Translations under genes and position numbers: made by a program
The notes under the pieces: generated by a model
Told to the model about the DNA's origin: nothing
The model's input: only the letters and a program-made list of their open reading frames with translations
Database searches by the model: none
Part shown: positions 9,401 through 18,900 of the stretch, piece by piece
How the letters are laid out: every line of letters begins with the position of its first letter
How positions within the stretch are numbered: the stretch's first letter is position 1
Assembly: GCF_030250645.1 (NCBI RefSeq)
Contig: NZ_JASSVS010000012.1
Span: 1-64,000 of the forward strand
Source: Marinobacter azerbaijanicus
Lineage (GTDB): Bacteria; Pseudomonadota; Gammaproteobacteria; Pseudomonadales; Oleiphilaceae
Reading direction: 5' to 3'
DNA length: 64,000 nt

Positions 9401-9659
9401 GATGACATCGGTTGCTTTCGGCATGGGTGTGTTGCCGCTTGCTTTCGCCAGTGGTGCCGGTGCAACCACGCGTATTGCGATAGGAACGGCGGTTCTCGGC
9501 GGCATGATTTCGGCAACGATACTGGCGACGTTCTTTATTCCACTGTTCTATGTGGTCGTCCGCCGTATCACGGATTTTCTGAGTGGCTCCAGAGACCAGG
9601 ATGACTCGGCTGCGGCCGCTCCCGGACGGGCAGATGGAGGTGTGGCTGATGACCGTTAA
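6492..9659 (+). CDS. RND multidrug/solvent efflux permease (HAE1, AcrB/MexB-like)
   Basis: A 1055-residue pump of usual family length with two six-helix repeats and large periplasmic loops. It starts MINFFISRPVFSWVLAIV and has the TM4 proton-relay pair in GLLVDDAIVVVENV. In the TM10 motif the conserved lysine (AcrB Lys940, context AKNAIL) reads arginine: VTARNAILLVEFA. The C-terminus extends as an Asp/Ala-rich tail. It is translationally coupled to the adaptor (4-nt overlap) and to the outer-membrane gene (11-nt overlap), forming a complete tripartite system. Substrates cannot be deduced from sequence. Confidence 0.95.
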   Translation: MINFFISRPVFSWVLAIVAMLAGIMAIFVLPVQRYPSVAPPAVEIQADYPGASADTVSNTVVQVIEQEMTGLDNLLYMGSTADSSGHATVTLTFAAGTDPDIAQVQVQNKLKLAEPRLPEVVRQQGISVEKSSTSFLMVMAFVSTDGRLSKLDIADFISSELAEPVGRVTGIGSVQVFGSEYAMRIWLDPSALTNYGLTVADVSAAIEAQNAQVTAGQLGGLPAVEGQQLNATVTAQTLLTSTEEFRNILLKSMPDGSRVRLGDVARVELGGGAVQIDTFYDGEPAAGLGINLAPGANSLAVTEAVKARLQELEPYFPEGVEIRYPYQTAPFVEASIDAVVTTIIEAIALVVLVMLVFLQSWRATLIPAIAIPVVLLGTFAIMAAFGFSINMLTLFGLVLAIGLLVDDAIVVVENVERVMHEDGLSPMEATRKSMGQIASALIGIGVVLSAVFIPMAFFPGSTGAIYRQFSLSIAGAMVLSVLVALILSPMLCGRILKPTHERTLLQKLFGWFEAGLGRLTRGYVRLVGHTARHAWLYTLAFLGIVGLVAVLFVRLPGGFLPAEDQGFAVVQYQLPAGATQQRTIDTIEVIEDYFMDQDEVQGLFTIAGFSFAGRAQNAGLAFVNLKPWSERDPETQSADAIIQRANRALAGLVRDGRAFAFNLPPIPELGQALGFELRLQDRGAIGHEALMAAQGQLLQLAAESPVLTSVRPNGLADNPRYKVDIDHEKAQALGIELSEISRLLSVTWGSQYVNDFLHEGRVKRVYVQGDAPFRMLPEDFEAWYLRAANGEMTPLSEVTNGRWEYGSPRLERFNGVPSRQIQGEPAPGYSTGEAMAEVERLIAQLPDGVAGAWSGLSYQERQAGAQASLLYALSALVVFLALAALYESWTIPISVMLAVPLGVLGAVLAAMVRGLPNDVFFQVGILTTVGVTARNAILLVEFARTLEDQGMKLIEATKEAARVRLRPILMTSVAFGMGVLPLAFASGAGATTRIAIGTAVLGGMISATILATFFIPLFYVVVRRITDFLSGSRDQDDSAAAAPGRADGGVADDR

Positions 9660-11082
9660 GGCATTGCTGACCACTGTGATGGCGTTGGCACTTGGTGGCT
9701 GCTCACTCGCGCCGACTGTTGAGAAACCCGAGCCGTCGGTGCCGGAAACCTGGACGTCCGCACGACTTTCGGCGGACGAGAAACTCCCCCTGGGCTGGTG
9801 GCGTGGCTACGGCGATCCGGCACTTGTCACGCTTGTTGAGGAGGCGCTTGATGCCAACAGCGATCTGCAGCTCGCGGCTGCCCGGGTTGCCGAAGCACGG
9901 GCGCTCCTTACCGGGCAGCAGGCAGAGCAATACCCGCTTCTGGAGGTGGAGGGCTCAGCGGTGCGCCAGGGACCGAGTGAAGAGGCCGTCAACAGTACCG
10001 GTGGTCAACCCTTCAATGATATCCAGGTGGGTGGGGTGCTATCGTACGAGCTGGATCTCTGGGGGCGGCTCGCGAATGCCAGCGAAGCAGCCCGGGCACG
10101 GCTTCTGGCCAGTGCAGCGAATCGTGAGGCCGTGCGACTGGCCGTGATTGGTGAGGTGGCCAATGGTTACTTCAATTTGCGTGCGCTTGATCGTCAGATC
10201 GCCATCGCGGAACGCACCGTGTCATCCCGCCGCGAATCGGTCGCCCTGCAACGGGCCCGGTTTGAAGGAGGCGAGATTAATGAATTGGCCCTGCGGCAGG
10301 CAGAATCCGAGCTTGCCGCTGCAGAATCGGAGCTTCCGAGGCTTCGTCAGCAGCACACCCTTCAGCGAAACGCCTTGGCAGTGCTTCTGGGGCGAGATCC
10401 ACAACGGATTGTACGGAGTGATATTTCCGTAGCGAATACCATTGGTGAGATGAATGTTCCGGCCAGTATCCCTGCAGGCCGACCAGCAGATCTGATGGTT
10501 CGGCGACCTGACATTGCTGCAGCTGAACAGGCGTTGATTGCGGCCAACGCCGAAATCGGTGTTGCCCGGGCGGCGTTCCTGCCCAGGATTTCGTTTGAGG
10601 GGCTGCTGGGCCTGCGAAGTGCGTCCGGTGGCGACTTGTTCCAGGGCTCCGCATCCACTTGGCAGTTGGGCGGCTCGTTAGTCGGTCCGTTGCTGGACTT
10701 TGGGCGTTCCGAGGCACTGGTCAATCAAGCGGAGGCGCGTCAACGCCAGGCTCTGATTGCCTATCGTCAGGCCATTCAGGTGGCGTTTCGTGAGGTGCTC
10801 GACGCTATGGCCGGGGTGCGTGGTACCGAAGATCGCCTGGAAGCGCAGACCCGGCAGGTAACAGCATTGCGAAGCACAACTAAACTTGCGCGATTGCGCT
10901 TTGAGGGTGGTGCGTCCAGTTATCTGGAGGTGCTGGACGCTGAACGAAGCCTGTTTACAACCGAACTTGATCTCGTGGAAACGCGACGGGATCACTTGCA
11001 GTCGACGGTTAATTTGTATCGCGCACTGGGTGGGGGTTGGCAGAGCTCATTGCAATCTTCTGATTATGCAAACACTGACTGA
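9649..11082 (+). CDS. Outer-membrane efflux lipoprotein (OprM/NodT family)
   Basis: This 477-residue TolC-fold channel protein has lipobox LALGGC at the N-terminus and two repeated OEP domains. Family motifs include LGWWRGYGDPALVTLVEEAL, SYELDLWGRL and VRRPDIAAAEQALIAANAEI. The ATG at 9649 is chosen because GGAGGTG precedes it and the signal peptide follows at once; an upstream in-frame ATG at 9583 would lie inside the pump gene. It completes the adaptor-pump-channel operon. Confidence 0.93.
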   Translation: MTVKALLTTVMALALGGCSLAPTVEKPEPSVPETWTSARLSADEKLPLGWWRGYGDPALVTLVEEALDANSDLQLAAARVAEARALLTGQQAEQYPLLEVEGSAVRQGPSEEAVNSTGGQPFNDIQVGGVLSYELDLWGRLANASEAARARLLASAANREAVRLAVIGEVANGYFNLRALDRQIAIAERTVSSRRESVALQRARFEGGEINELALRQAESELAAAESELPRLRQQHTLQRNALAVLLGRDPQRIVRSDISVANTIGEMNVPASIPAGRPADLMVRRPDIAAAEQALIAANAEIGVARAAFLPRISFEGLLGLRSASGGDLFQGSASTWQLGGSLVGPLLDFGRSEALVNQAEARQRQALIAYRQAIQVAFREVLDAMAGVRGTEDRLEAQTRQVTALRSTTKLARLRFEGGASSYLEVLDAERSLFTTELDLVETRRDHLQSTVNLYRALGGGWQSSLQSSDYANTD

Positions 11083-11533
11083 TTCAGACAGGCGTTTTAT
11101 TGAGCGCCTCGGTCTTCAGGCTCAATCTGAAGGCTTTTCCCGCATCGCTGGGCAACTTTGGGCGACACTGATCGTGTCGGATGGTCCGGTCAGCTCATCG
11201 CAGCTTGTGGATACGTTGCGTGTCAGTAAGGCGAGCGTCAGTACGAATACGTGCTTTCTTGAAAGACTCGGCATTGTTGAACGTCGAACAATGCCGGGTG
11301 AGCGCCAGGACTTCTTCGCAATTCGTCCCCATCCTTACGCTGCCTTGGTGGAAGGGCAGATGAAACGGCTCGAGGCCAGAAAGGAGGTGATCGCCGAAGC
11401 CAAGGCAACCATTACCAATGAACAAACGCTTGCCAAGCTGGCTGATCTGGATCAGTTCTACACCCTGTATTATGAGAGCTCCAAAGACCTTCTAAAGCAG
11501 TTGAAATCTCGAATCCACGGACATAACAAATAA
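11066..11533 (+). CDS. GbsR/MarR-type transcriptional regulator
   Basis: A 155-residue winged-helix protein resembling the GbsR branch of MarR regulators: FIERLGLQAQSEGFSRIAGQLWATLIVSDGPVSS, then helix-turn-helix LVDTLRVSKASVSTNTCFLE and wing ERRTMPGERQDFFAI. The start overlaps the channel gene by 17 nt, so it is probably translated with the efflux operon as a feedback regulator. No strong ribosome-binding site precedes it, which fits translational coupling. The region 11534-11705 contains no gene I can support. Confidence 0.85.
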   Translation: MQTLTDSDRRFIERLGLQAQSEGFSRIAGQLWATLIVSDGPVSSSQLVDTLRVSKASVSTNTCFLERLGIVERRTMPGERQDFFAIRPHPYAALVEGQMKRLEARKEVIAEAKATITNEQTLAKLADLDQFYTLYYESSKDLLKQLKSRIHGHNK

Positions 11534-11705
11534 TAACATCAAAGGTTTAACCTTGGATTTCATCCGGGGCTGAGTGAAACGCTGGCTATGTCAGAGCAAC
11601 CCTGGCTGGTGTTACTGCGAGGAGGCCTGGGCCGTTCTTGGCGCTTGGAATGTCTTGTCAACAGCGCAAAGAAAAGCAGGACAATCAAATTGCCTCTTGC
11701 GCACC

Positions 11706-11721
11706 TACCTACTAATAGGTA
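11706..11721. promoter_or_regulatory. Candidate TetR operator before the GST gene
   Basis: TACCTA and TAGGTA form a perfect dyad around a CTAA spacer, 41 bp upstream of the GST start codon. The operon encodes a TetR regulator (13158), so autoregulation through this site is plausible. This is inferred from position and symmetry only. Confidence 0.5.
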
Positions 11722-11761
11722 AATTAATTGGCGTATGCTTAATGTCCAACAGAGGCAATCC

Positions 11762-12382
11762 ATGAAAATTTACGATATCGAAGGCTTCCCGAACCCGCTC
11801 CGCGTTCGCATCGCCCTGGCAGAAAAAGGCGCAACGAATAAGGTGGAATTCGTCCCGGTCGATGTCATGGGTGGGGAGCACCGTTCCGATGCGTTCAAGA
11901 CGAAAAACCCGGATGCCACCGTGCCCATGCTGGAACTTGACGACGGCACCTGCATCGCCCAGTGCAATGCCATCACTGAATATATCGACGGCGTCTTTGA
12001 TGGTCCGTCCCTCACGGGCACGACCCCAGCGGAGCGCGCCCGTATCACGATGATGAATCTGCGGGCAGAAAACGGGCTGATGGACGCCGTGGGTGCCTAT
12101 TTCCACCATGCGACCCCGGGGCTTGGTCCGGATCTGGAAACCTGGCAGTGCGCTGAATGGGGTAATAAACAGAAAGAAGTGGCCAGCGCAACCATGGCCT
12201 ACCTTGACAGCGTTCTGGCGGACAACGAGTTTCTCGCAGGTGACAGCTTCTCGGTCGCAGACATCACCGCCTTTGCCGGCCTGGGGTTTGCGGATTTCGC
12301 CAAGGTTGACATTCCCGAGTCGCTGACCAATCTACAGGCCTGGCGCGCAAAAGTCGCAGCCCGTCCTGCAATTGCCGGGTAA
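11762..12382 (+). CDS. Glutathione S-transferase family protein
   Basis: A 206-residue cytosolic GST. The thioredoxin-like N-terminal domain (MKIYDIEGFPNPLRVRIALAEKG) carries NPDATVPMLELDDG with the cis-proline and glutathione-binding loop, and a helical C-terminal domain contains FLAGDSFSVADITAFAGL. GSTs conjugate glutathione to electrophiles. The ATG at 11762 is preferred to 11735 because it matches the family N-terminus and has AGAGGC upstream. It heads a detoxification set with a cupin protein and a Cys-containing TetR regulator. Confidence 0.9.
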   Translation: MKIYDIEGFPNPLRVRIALAEKGATNKVEFVPVDVMGGEHRSDAFKTKNPDATVPMLELDDGTCIAQCNAITEYIDGVFDGPSLTGTTPAERARITMMNLRAENGLMDAVGAYFHHATPGLGPDLETWQCAEWGNKQKEVASATMAYLDSVLADNEFLAGDSFSVADITAFAGLGFADFAKVDIPESLTNLQAWRAKVAARPAIAG

Positions 12383-12445
12383 TACGAAACCTTCGGATTT
12401 AATGCAAGCGCTGAAAACAGGAAGGGCACAAAAGGGAGGAATATC

Positions 12446-13114
12446 ATGGAGATTAATGCAGATTTCTCCAAACCAGTGGTTGTGAATTCCGACCGGCTTG
12501 AATGGCAGCCCTCGCCCATGAAAGGGGTGGAGCGGCGCATGCTGGACCGGATCGGAGACGAAGTTGCCCGCGCAACGAGCATTGTGCGTTATGCGCCGGG
12601 CAGTCATTTCTCGGCGCATACCCATACCGGTGGAGAAGAATTCATCGTACTCGACGGTGTGTTCCAGGACGAGCACGGTGATTTCCCTGCCGGCAGTTAT
12701 GTGCGCAACCCCCCGACCACCTCACATATTCCGGGCTCTGACACAGGCTGCACGATATTTGTGAAACTGTGGCAGTTCGACCTGGCCGACCGCACCCAGT
12801 TCAGCAAGAATATGGAGGCCGGGCTGGGCGCCCCGGTCGGCGGCGCTGCCACCGCAAAGCTGCATGAGGACGATCGTGAGATCGTGACCTACAGCCAGCT
12901 CGATGCGGGGGCGACACTGACCTCTGAGGCGCCCGGCGGAATCGAACTGCTGGTAATCGAAGGTTCGGTTACCAGGGAAGGCGAGGTGCTGGCCAGGCAT
13001 GACTGGCTGCGCCTCCCCGAAGGACACCGGTTGTCCGTGACGGCCGGGGACGACGGCGCCAAGATCTGGATGAAAACGGGTCACCTGCGATTTGCCGGGG
13101 CGCCAAGGACATAA
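12446..13114 (+). CDS. Double-cupin protein (ChrR C-terminal-like)
   Basis: This 222-residue protein has two cupin folds. The first carries FSAHTHTGGEEFIVLDGVFQDEHGDFPAGSYVRNPP, matching the cupin motif with metal-binding histidines and Glu. This is the arrangement of ChrR-type cupins, which in other bacteria sense or respond to singlet oxygen and organic hydroperoxides. The zinc-binding N-terminal anti-sigma domain of true ChrR is absent, so it is not an anti-sigma factor by itself. AGGGAGG precedes the start. Its position between GST and TetR genes suggests a stress or detoxification role. Confidence 0.75.
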   Translation: MEINADFSKPVVVNSDRLEWQPSPMKGVERRMLDRIGDEVARATSIVRYAPGSHFSAHTHTGGEEFIVLDGVFQDEHGDFPAGSYVRNPPTTSHIPGSDTGCTIFVKLWQFDLADRTQFSKNMEAGLGAPVGGAATAKLHEDDREIVTYSQLDAGATLTSEAPGGIELLVIEGSVTREGEVLARHDWLRLPEGHRLSVTAGDDGAKIWMKTGHLRFAGAPRT

Positions 13115-13157
13115 GGCCGGCAATAGCGGGATTGATAATTCAGACAGGTGAATAACC

Positions 13158-13721
13158 ATGAATCGTGATACCAGGACAGCCCTGATGGACCTTGCCGAGC
13201 ATAGCGTTCGGTCACGGGGCTTTGACGGGTTCAGCTATGCGGATCTGGCCGAGGCCATCGGCATTCGAAAGGCCTCGATCCATTACCATTTCCCCACCAA
13301 GGCGAAGCTCTCCGAAGCCTTGATCGAGCGCTATCAGACCAGTCTGCAGCAGGGTCTTGCCGAGATCGAGGCAGCTCATACCAGCGCCGGCGAGCGCCTC
13401 AAGGCACTCATTGCCCTGTACCGCGGAGCGTTGCATGATGGCCAAACCGTGTGTCTGTGTGTTGCCTTTTCGACCTGCCGCGAAAGCCTGTCCGACACCG
13501 TCATTGCCAGAGTCGGCGCCGTTCGCGCAATGGTTCTGCAGTGGATTACGGCAACGTTTGAACTGGGGCAAAGAGATGGATCCGTCTCGGCCATCCTGGG
13601 TCCCGCCGATGAAGCGCAGGCGACCCTGGCGATGCTGGAAGGGGCCCACCTTGCCGCGCGCACCGAAGAAGACCTCGCCGTGTTTGATGCTGCAACGCGA
13701 CTGCTGCGCGCCCGCTGCTAG
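13158..13721 (+). CDS. TetR-family regulator with internal cysteines
   Basis: A 187-residue TetR protein. The N-terminal helix-turn-helix is FSYADLAEAIGIRKASIHYHFPTKAKL. The ligand domain contains a cysteine cluster, TVCLCVAFSTCRESL (about 94-108), comparable in position to the redox-active cysteine of NemR-type repressors. Together with the neighbouring GST, cupin, hydrolase and aldo-keto reductase genes, this suggests sensing of reactive electrophiles. A matching dyad lies upstream of the GST gene. The sensing mechanism is inference. Confidence 0.88.
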   Translation: MNRDTRTALMDLAEHSVRSRGFDGFSYADLAEAIGIRKASIHYHFPTKAKLSEALIERYQTSLQQGLAEIEAAHTSAGERLKALIALYRGALHDGQTVCLCVAFSTCRESLSDTVIARVGAVRAMVLQWITATFELGQRDGSVSAILGPADEAQATLAMLEGAHLAARTEEDLAVFDAATRLLRARC

Positions 13722-13868
13722 TAACGACGGGACAGGAATCGCGCTTTGAGCGAGCGATTAAATTCGTGTTCGCTCACCCGGCGACATTTCCTGTGAGCTT
13801 TGGTCGATGTCTACCCGTACATAATCGTTACGCAAATTGACTCATAACGAGCGAAAAGGAGCAAACAG

Positions 13869-14675
13869 ATGATGAGCACCCTGAAAACAGCACTGGCAGC
13901 AGCCACGCTGTCACTCACTGTCGCAAGTACGCAGGTACTGGCAGAAACGCAAACCAGAACCATCGAGTATCAAGTCGGCGACGAGACCTTCAGCGGCTAC
14001 ATGGCCTGGGATGATGAATTCGGGCAGAAGCGTCCGGGGGTTCTGGTTGTCCATGAATGGTGGGGGCACAATGAATTCGCGCGAAATCAGGCAGAACGGC
14101 TTGCTTCCGCCGGCTATACAGCGTTTGCACTGGATATGTATGGCTCTGGCAAACAAGCCGACCACCCTGATACTGCCCAGAAATTCATGCAGGAAGCCAC
14201 CAGTGACATCGACCAGGTTAAGGCACGCTTCATGAAGGCAATGGACATCCTGAAGAACCACGAAAGTGTTGATGCGTCCCGAATTGCGGCACAAGGTTAC
14301 TGCTTTGGAGGTGCCGTTGTTCTCAACATGGCGCGCATGGGTGTTGATCTGGACGGCGTTGTCAGCTTCCACGGTGCGCTCGGCAGCCCCCTCCAGGCTG
14401 AGCCCGGGTCCGTAAAAGCCAGGGTCCAGGTGTATACCGGCGGTGCCGACAAGCTGGTCCCCTCGGATCAGGTGGCGAGCCTGGTCAAAGAGATGCAGGA
14501 TGCCGAAGTCGATCTGACACTGGTGAGTTTCCCCGGAGTACTGCACTCATTTACCAGCCCGGGTGCCGACAGGATCGCCGAAGAGTTTGGTATGCCGGTG
14601 GGTTATGACGAAGAGGCTGCCGCCCGCTCCTGGGATGGCGCTATGCGTTTCTATAAGGCCATCTTCGCCGAGTAA
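13869..14675 (+). CDS. Secreted dienelactone hydrolase family protein
   Basis: A 268-residue alpha/beta hydrolase with an N-terminal signal peptide (cleavage likely after VLA). The DLH fold shows VLVVHEWWGHNEFARNQAERLA, a nucleophile Cys in QGYCFGGAVVLNMA, the acid in YTGGADKLVP and a histidine in PGVLHSFTSPGAD. DLH enzymes hydrolyse enol-lactones and similar esters; an exported form acts in the periplasm. AAAAGGAG precedes the start. A cytosolic paralogue lies at 56574-57257. Confidence 0.85.
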   Translation: MMSTLKTALAAATLSLTVASTQVLAETQTRTIEYQVGDETFSGYMAWDDEFGQKRPGVLVVHEWWGHNEFARNQAERLASAGYTAFALDMYGSGKQADHPDTAQKFMQEATSDIDQVKARFMKAMDILKNHESVDASRIAAQGYCFGGAVVLNMARMGVDLDGVVSFHGALGSPLQAEPGSVKARVQVYTGGADKLVPSDQVASLVKEMQDAEVDLTLVSFPGVLHSFTSPGADRIAEEFGMPVGYDEEAAARSWDGAMRFYKAIFAE

Positions 14676-14759
14676 CACAAGCGAATGCAAAAAAACCGAA
14701 ACCGGCAGTATTTACAGTGAATTCTGGAACACCAACCGAAAAACATGAGGAGGTGCAAC

Positions 14760-15845
14760 ATGGCAACTGAGAGTTTACCGCGGTTCAATGATGACAATCG
14801 TCCAGGCTACAAGTCGCTGGGCAACTCGGGGCTGTTCGTCTCCGAACTGTGCCTGGGCACCATGACCTTCGGCGGCGATGAGGACATCTGGGGGCTGATC
14901 GGCCAGTTGCAGCAGGAACAGGCCGACGAACTGGTGAAGATCGCCCTGGAAGCGGGGATTAACTTTATCGATACCGCCAACATCTATGGTTTCGGCGCCA
15001 GTGAGCGCATTGTTGGCCAGTCCCTGAAGAACCTCGGCGTTCGCCGGGAAGATGTCGTGCTGGCCACCAAGGTGCTCGGCCCGATGGGCGAGGGCCCCAA
15101 TGCCCGTGGTGCTTCCCGCGGCCACATCATGAGCGAATGCAAGGCGAGCCTGGCGCGCCTGCAAACGGATTATATCGACCTGTACCAGATCCACGGTTTT
15201 GACCCGGCCACCCCGATCGAGGAGACCCTGGAGGCACTGAACACCCTGGTGCAACAGGGCCATGTGCGTTATGTGGGTTTGTCCAACTGGGCGGCCTGGC
15301 AGGTGATGAAAGCCATCGGCATCAGCCAGGCCCGCAACCTGTGCCCGATCATATCCCTGCAGGCCCACTATACCCTCGTGGGGCGCGACTTGGAGCGGGA
15401 TATTATTCCGATGCTGGAATCTGAGAACGTCGGTCTGATGGTGTGGAGCCCACTGGCCGGCGGTTACCTGTCCGGTAAATACGAGGGGCCGGACGTGTCC
15501 GAGGAAAACCGGCGTGCCAAGTTTGACTTTCCGCCCGTCGACCGTGAGCGGGGCAGCAAAGTCATCAAGGTGATGCGGGAGATTGCCGACGGAAAGCAGA
15601 TGGACGGCGAGCCGGTTACCGTGGCCCAAATCGCCCTGGCGTGGCTGCTACACCAGAAGCCTGTATCCAGTATTATCGTTGGCGCCAAGCGGCCGGAGCA
15701 GCTGAAAGCCAATATCCAGGCAGCGCAGATCCGGTTGTCTGGCGAGGAACTTAATGCGCTCGACGAGGTGAGCCGTATACCGGAGGAGTACCCAGGCTGG
15801 ATGATGAAAATGATGGCCGGGTACCGGGACTCTACCGAGTCCTGA
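14760..15845 (+). CDS. Aldo/keto reductase
   Basis: A 361-residue AKR of the YghZ/Tas-like branch. It shows GTMTFGG near the N-terminus, FIDTANIYGFGASERIVG (catalytic Asp and Tyr), LATKV (catalytic Lys), and the NADPH-binding C-terminal segment SSIIVGAKRPEQLKANIQA. These enzymes reduce aldehydes and ketones with NADPH. GAGGAGG lies just before the ATG at 14760, so the upstream in-frame start at 14745 is rejected. It probably belongs to the same stress response as the preceding genes, although an 84-bp gap separates it from the hydrolase. Confidence 0.9.
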   Translation: MATESLPRFNDDNRPGYKSLGNSGLFVSELCLGTMTFGGDEDIWGLIGQLQQEQADELVKIALEAGINFIDTANIYGFGASERIVGQSLKNLGVRREDVVLATKVLGPMGEGPNARGASRGHIMSECKASLARLQTDYIDLYQIHGFDPATPIEETLEALNTLVQQGHVRYVGLSNWAAWQVMKAIGISQARNLCPIISLQAHYTLVGRDLERDIIPMLESENVGLMVWSPLAGGYLSGKYEGPDVSEENRRAKFDFPPVDRERGSKVIKVMREIADGKQMDGEPVTVAQIALAWLLHQKPVSSIIVGAKRPEQLKANIQAAQIRLSGEELNALDEVSRIPEEYPGWMMKMMAGYRDSTES

Positions 15846-15949
15846 TTCCGAAACCAACCCAATCGTCACAGCGTGCTGCGCCCCGGCGGCGTAGCCGCTC
15901 AACTCGAGAAGCGGCCTATGCTGTCAACACGCAAACGTCCGTGGCTACT

Positions 15950-18900
15950 TCAATCTTCTATCTGTAAGCGAAACCAGAGTGCATAAAGCGCCGGCACAAA
16001 CAATAGCGTGATCAGAGTGCCAACCGCTACACCGCCGATAAGGACATAAGCCAGTGGCCCCCAGAACAGGTCAAAGGTCAGAGGTACAAACGCCAGAACG
16101 GCCGCCAGGGCAGTGAGTACCACGGGGCGGGCGCGTTGGACTGCCGCCTCGACCACGGCTTCCCGGGCAACCATTCCTGCTTTGAAGTTGTCCTGCACCT
16201 GCTGGGTCAGAATCATGGTATTTCGCATCAGGATGCCGCCCAGGCCAATCAGTCCCAGCAGCGCGGTAAAACCAAAGGGTTGGTTAAACAGCAGCAAAGC
16301 CAGCACAGCGCCAATCAGCCCCAGTGGCGCGGTGGCCAGAACGGTCAAGGTGCCGATCAATGAACGCATCTGAAGCATGATGAAAATCAGCATCAACGCC
16401 AACATCACCGGCTGTAATGCCTCGATGGACGCATTGGCTTTGGCGGATTGCTCCACCGTACCGCCGATTTCAACACGATAGCCTTCCGGTAACTGTTCAC
16501 GCAGATCTGCCATCGTGCTCCAGATTTTCTTGGTGACATCCGGTGGCTGGGCGCCTTCTACATCCGCCTGAACGGCCAGGAAGAGGTCACGGTTGTAACG
16601 CTTTATAACGGGCTCCTCATAGCGAACCTGCCACTTGCCCAGTTGCTGTGCGGAAAGTTTGCGGCCGTCGCGGGTCTTGATTTCAAGATCTTCGGGCATC
16701 ATCCCTTCGCCACGGGCATTGCGCGCCACCAGTTGAACGCTCCTTATGCCCTGGCGTAGCTCGGTAACGACCACTCCGCGCAGCTGGAACTGGAGCTGCC
16801 GGGCAACCTCTGCCGGGGTCAGGCCCATCCAACCCAGGTTTTTCGGGTCCAACTCAAGATAGAGCGTGGGTACGCGCTCATCCCATTCGAGATGCGGCAT
16901 GACGATGTTCGGATGCCCGGTCATAAGAGTCCGGATCTGGTGCGCGATCTCTCTGAGTTGGTCGGGTTCCGGGCCCAGCACTCGAAAACTGACCGGCCAG
17001 GCCACCGGGGGACCATACAGCAAACGCGTTACCCGCACTCGTGCCTCCGGAAACTCACCCGCCGCGATTCTGGTTTCCAGCGCCGAGATGATGCGATCGC
17101 GCCCTTCAACGTCCCGCCCGATGGCAATCAATTTGGCAAATGCCGGGTCCGGCTGCTCGGGGTTTGCCGATACGAAGAACCGGGGTGCACCGGCACCGAT
17201 GTAGGCAGAAAGGCTTTTCACCTCCGGCATGTCCATCAACATCGCTTCCAGGCGTCTGACACTTTCATCGGTGGTGGCGATGGCGCTCCCCTGTGGAGCA
17301 AAGACGCTGATCAGAACTTCGGGGCGATCAGAACTGGGGAAAAATTGCTTCTGCACCTGGGTTGCCATACCGAAAGCACTGATCGCCAGCAAACCGACTG
17401 TGAGAAAAACGACGGTTTTCCGGTACTGTACACACGCTGTGATCACTCCACGCAACCGCTGATAAAAAGCGCTTTGGTAAAGGTCCTGGCCCGTATGCCC
17501 GGGGTAATCGGGCAAAAGCTTGACGCCCAGATAAGGCGTGAAGGTGACCGCCACCACCCAGGAAATCAACAACGAAAAAGCCAGCACCCAGAAGATGTTG
17601 CCGGTGTATTCCCCGACACCGGACTGGGCAAATCCGATGGGGACAAATCCGGCCACCGTTACCAGCGTTCCAGACAACATGGGCGCGGCTGCTACGCTCC
17701 AGGCATGACTGGCGGCCCGTACCCGGTCCCACCCGCTCTCCATCTTCACAATCATCATTTCAATGGCGATGATCGCATCGTCCACTAGCAGGCCCAGTGC
17801 GATAATCAGCGCGCCCAGGGTGATGCGGTCCAGGTTAATGCCCGCTATTTTCATCAATAAAAAGGTCAGGCCGAGAGTGACGGGAATCGCGATGCCCACC
17901 ACCAAACCCGCGCGCAGACCGATCGCCAGTATGCTGACCCCCATCACGACGACCAACGCCACCAGAAACTTGACCTGAAAGAGATCAACCGCCTGAGTGA
18001 TGGCTTCGGCCTGGTCGGTCAGGGTCTGTATTGACATCCCCAGGGGCAGTCTGTCCTGTTCAGTACTGACAAACTCGCGCAGGCGCTCGCCAAACGCCAG
18101 GCCATTTTCGCCTGCCTCCATGACGACGCCCAGGAGAATCGCATCCTCACCGCTGGAACGGACGATGTAGTTCAACGGATCTTCATAGCCCAAACGCACC
18201 TCGGCCAGATCAGACACGGTGATAAGCTGCTCTCCGATACGCAGAGGTACTGAGGCGAGGCGCTCAATGTCAGACAGGTCGATGTTGCTGCGAATGTAAA
18301 CCCGCGGGCCGGCCAGATCAACAAAGCCAAGAGGCTCAAGACGATTGTTGGCCTCTATCGCCTGTAACACGTCTTCTGCCGACAAACCGAGGTTGTTGAG
18401 CCGGTCCTGATCAAACTCGAGATACACCCGCTCAGGACGCTCCGCCAGGAGCTGTGCTTTTTGCAAGCCGGGCAACCGCTGCAGGCGATCTCGTATCGAT
18501 TCTGCCTCGCGGGTCAGTTCACGCATTGGCATTCCGGGTGCCGTCAGGGCCAGCAGAGAGAAATACACATCCGCGAAATCGTCGTTAACGATGGGTCCGA
18601 TCACACCCCGGGGGAGGGTGGGGCTTTCATCGGACATGCGTTTGCGGACCTGGTAAAAGAGGTCAGGCACTTTTTCACTGGGCGTATAATCCTGGAACCG
18701 GATAAGCATGGAGGCCTGTCCGGGCCGAATGGTGGTTTCAACGGTGTCGAAATACGCCACTTCCTGGATTTGCTTTTCCAGACGATCCACCACCTGATTC
18801 TGCAGCACCTCGGGGGTTGCTCCCGGCCAGACCACAGAGACCACCATCGACCGCACGGTGAACGCAGGGTCTTCCGCCCGACCAAGGGACGAGAACGCGT

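Noticed and set aside
16892..17788. 298-codon open frame on the plus strand
   Set aside because: It is a shadow of the RND permease at 15950-18988; that gene has clear family motifs throughout.
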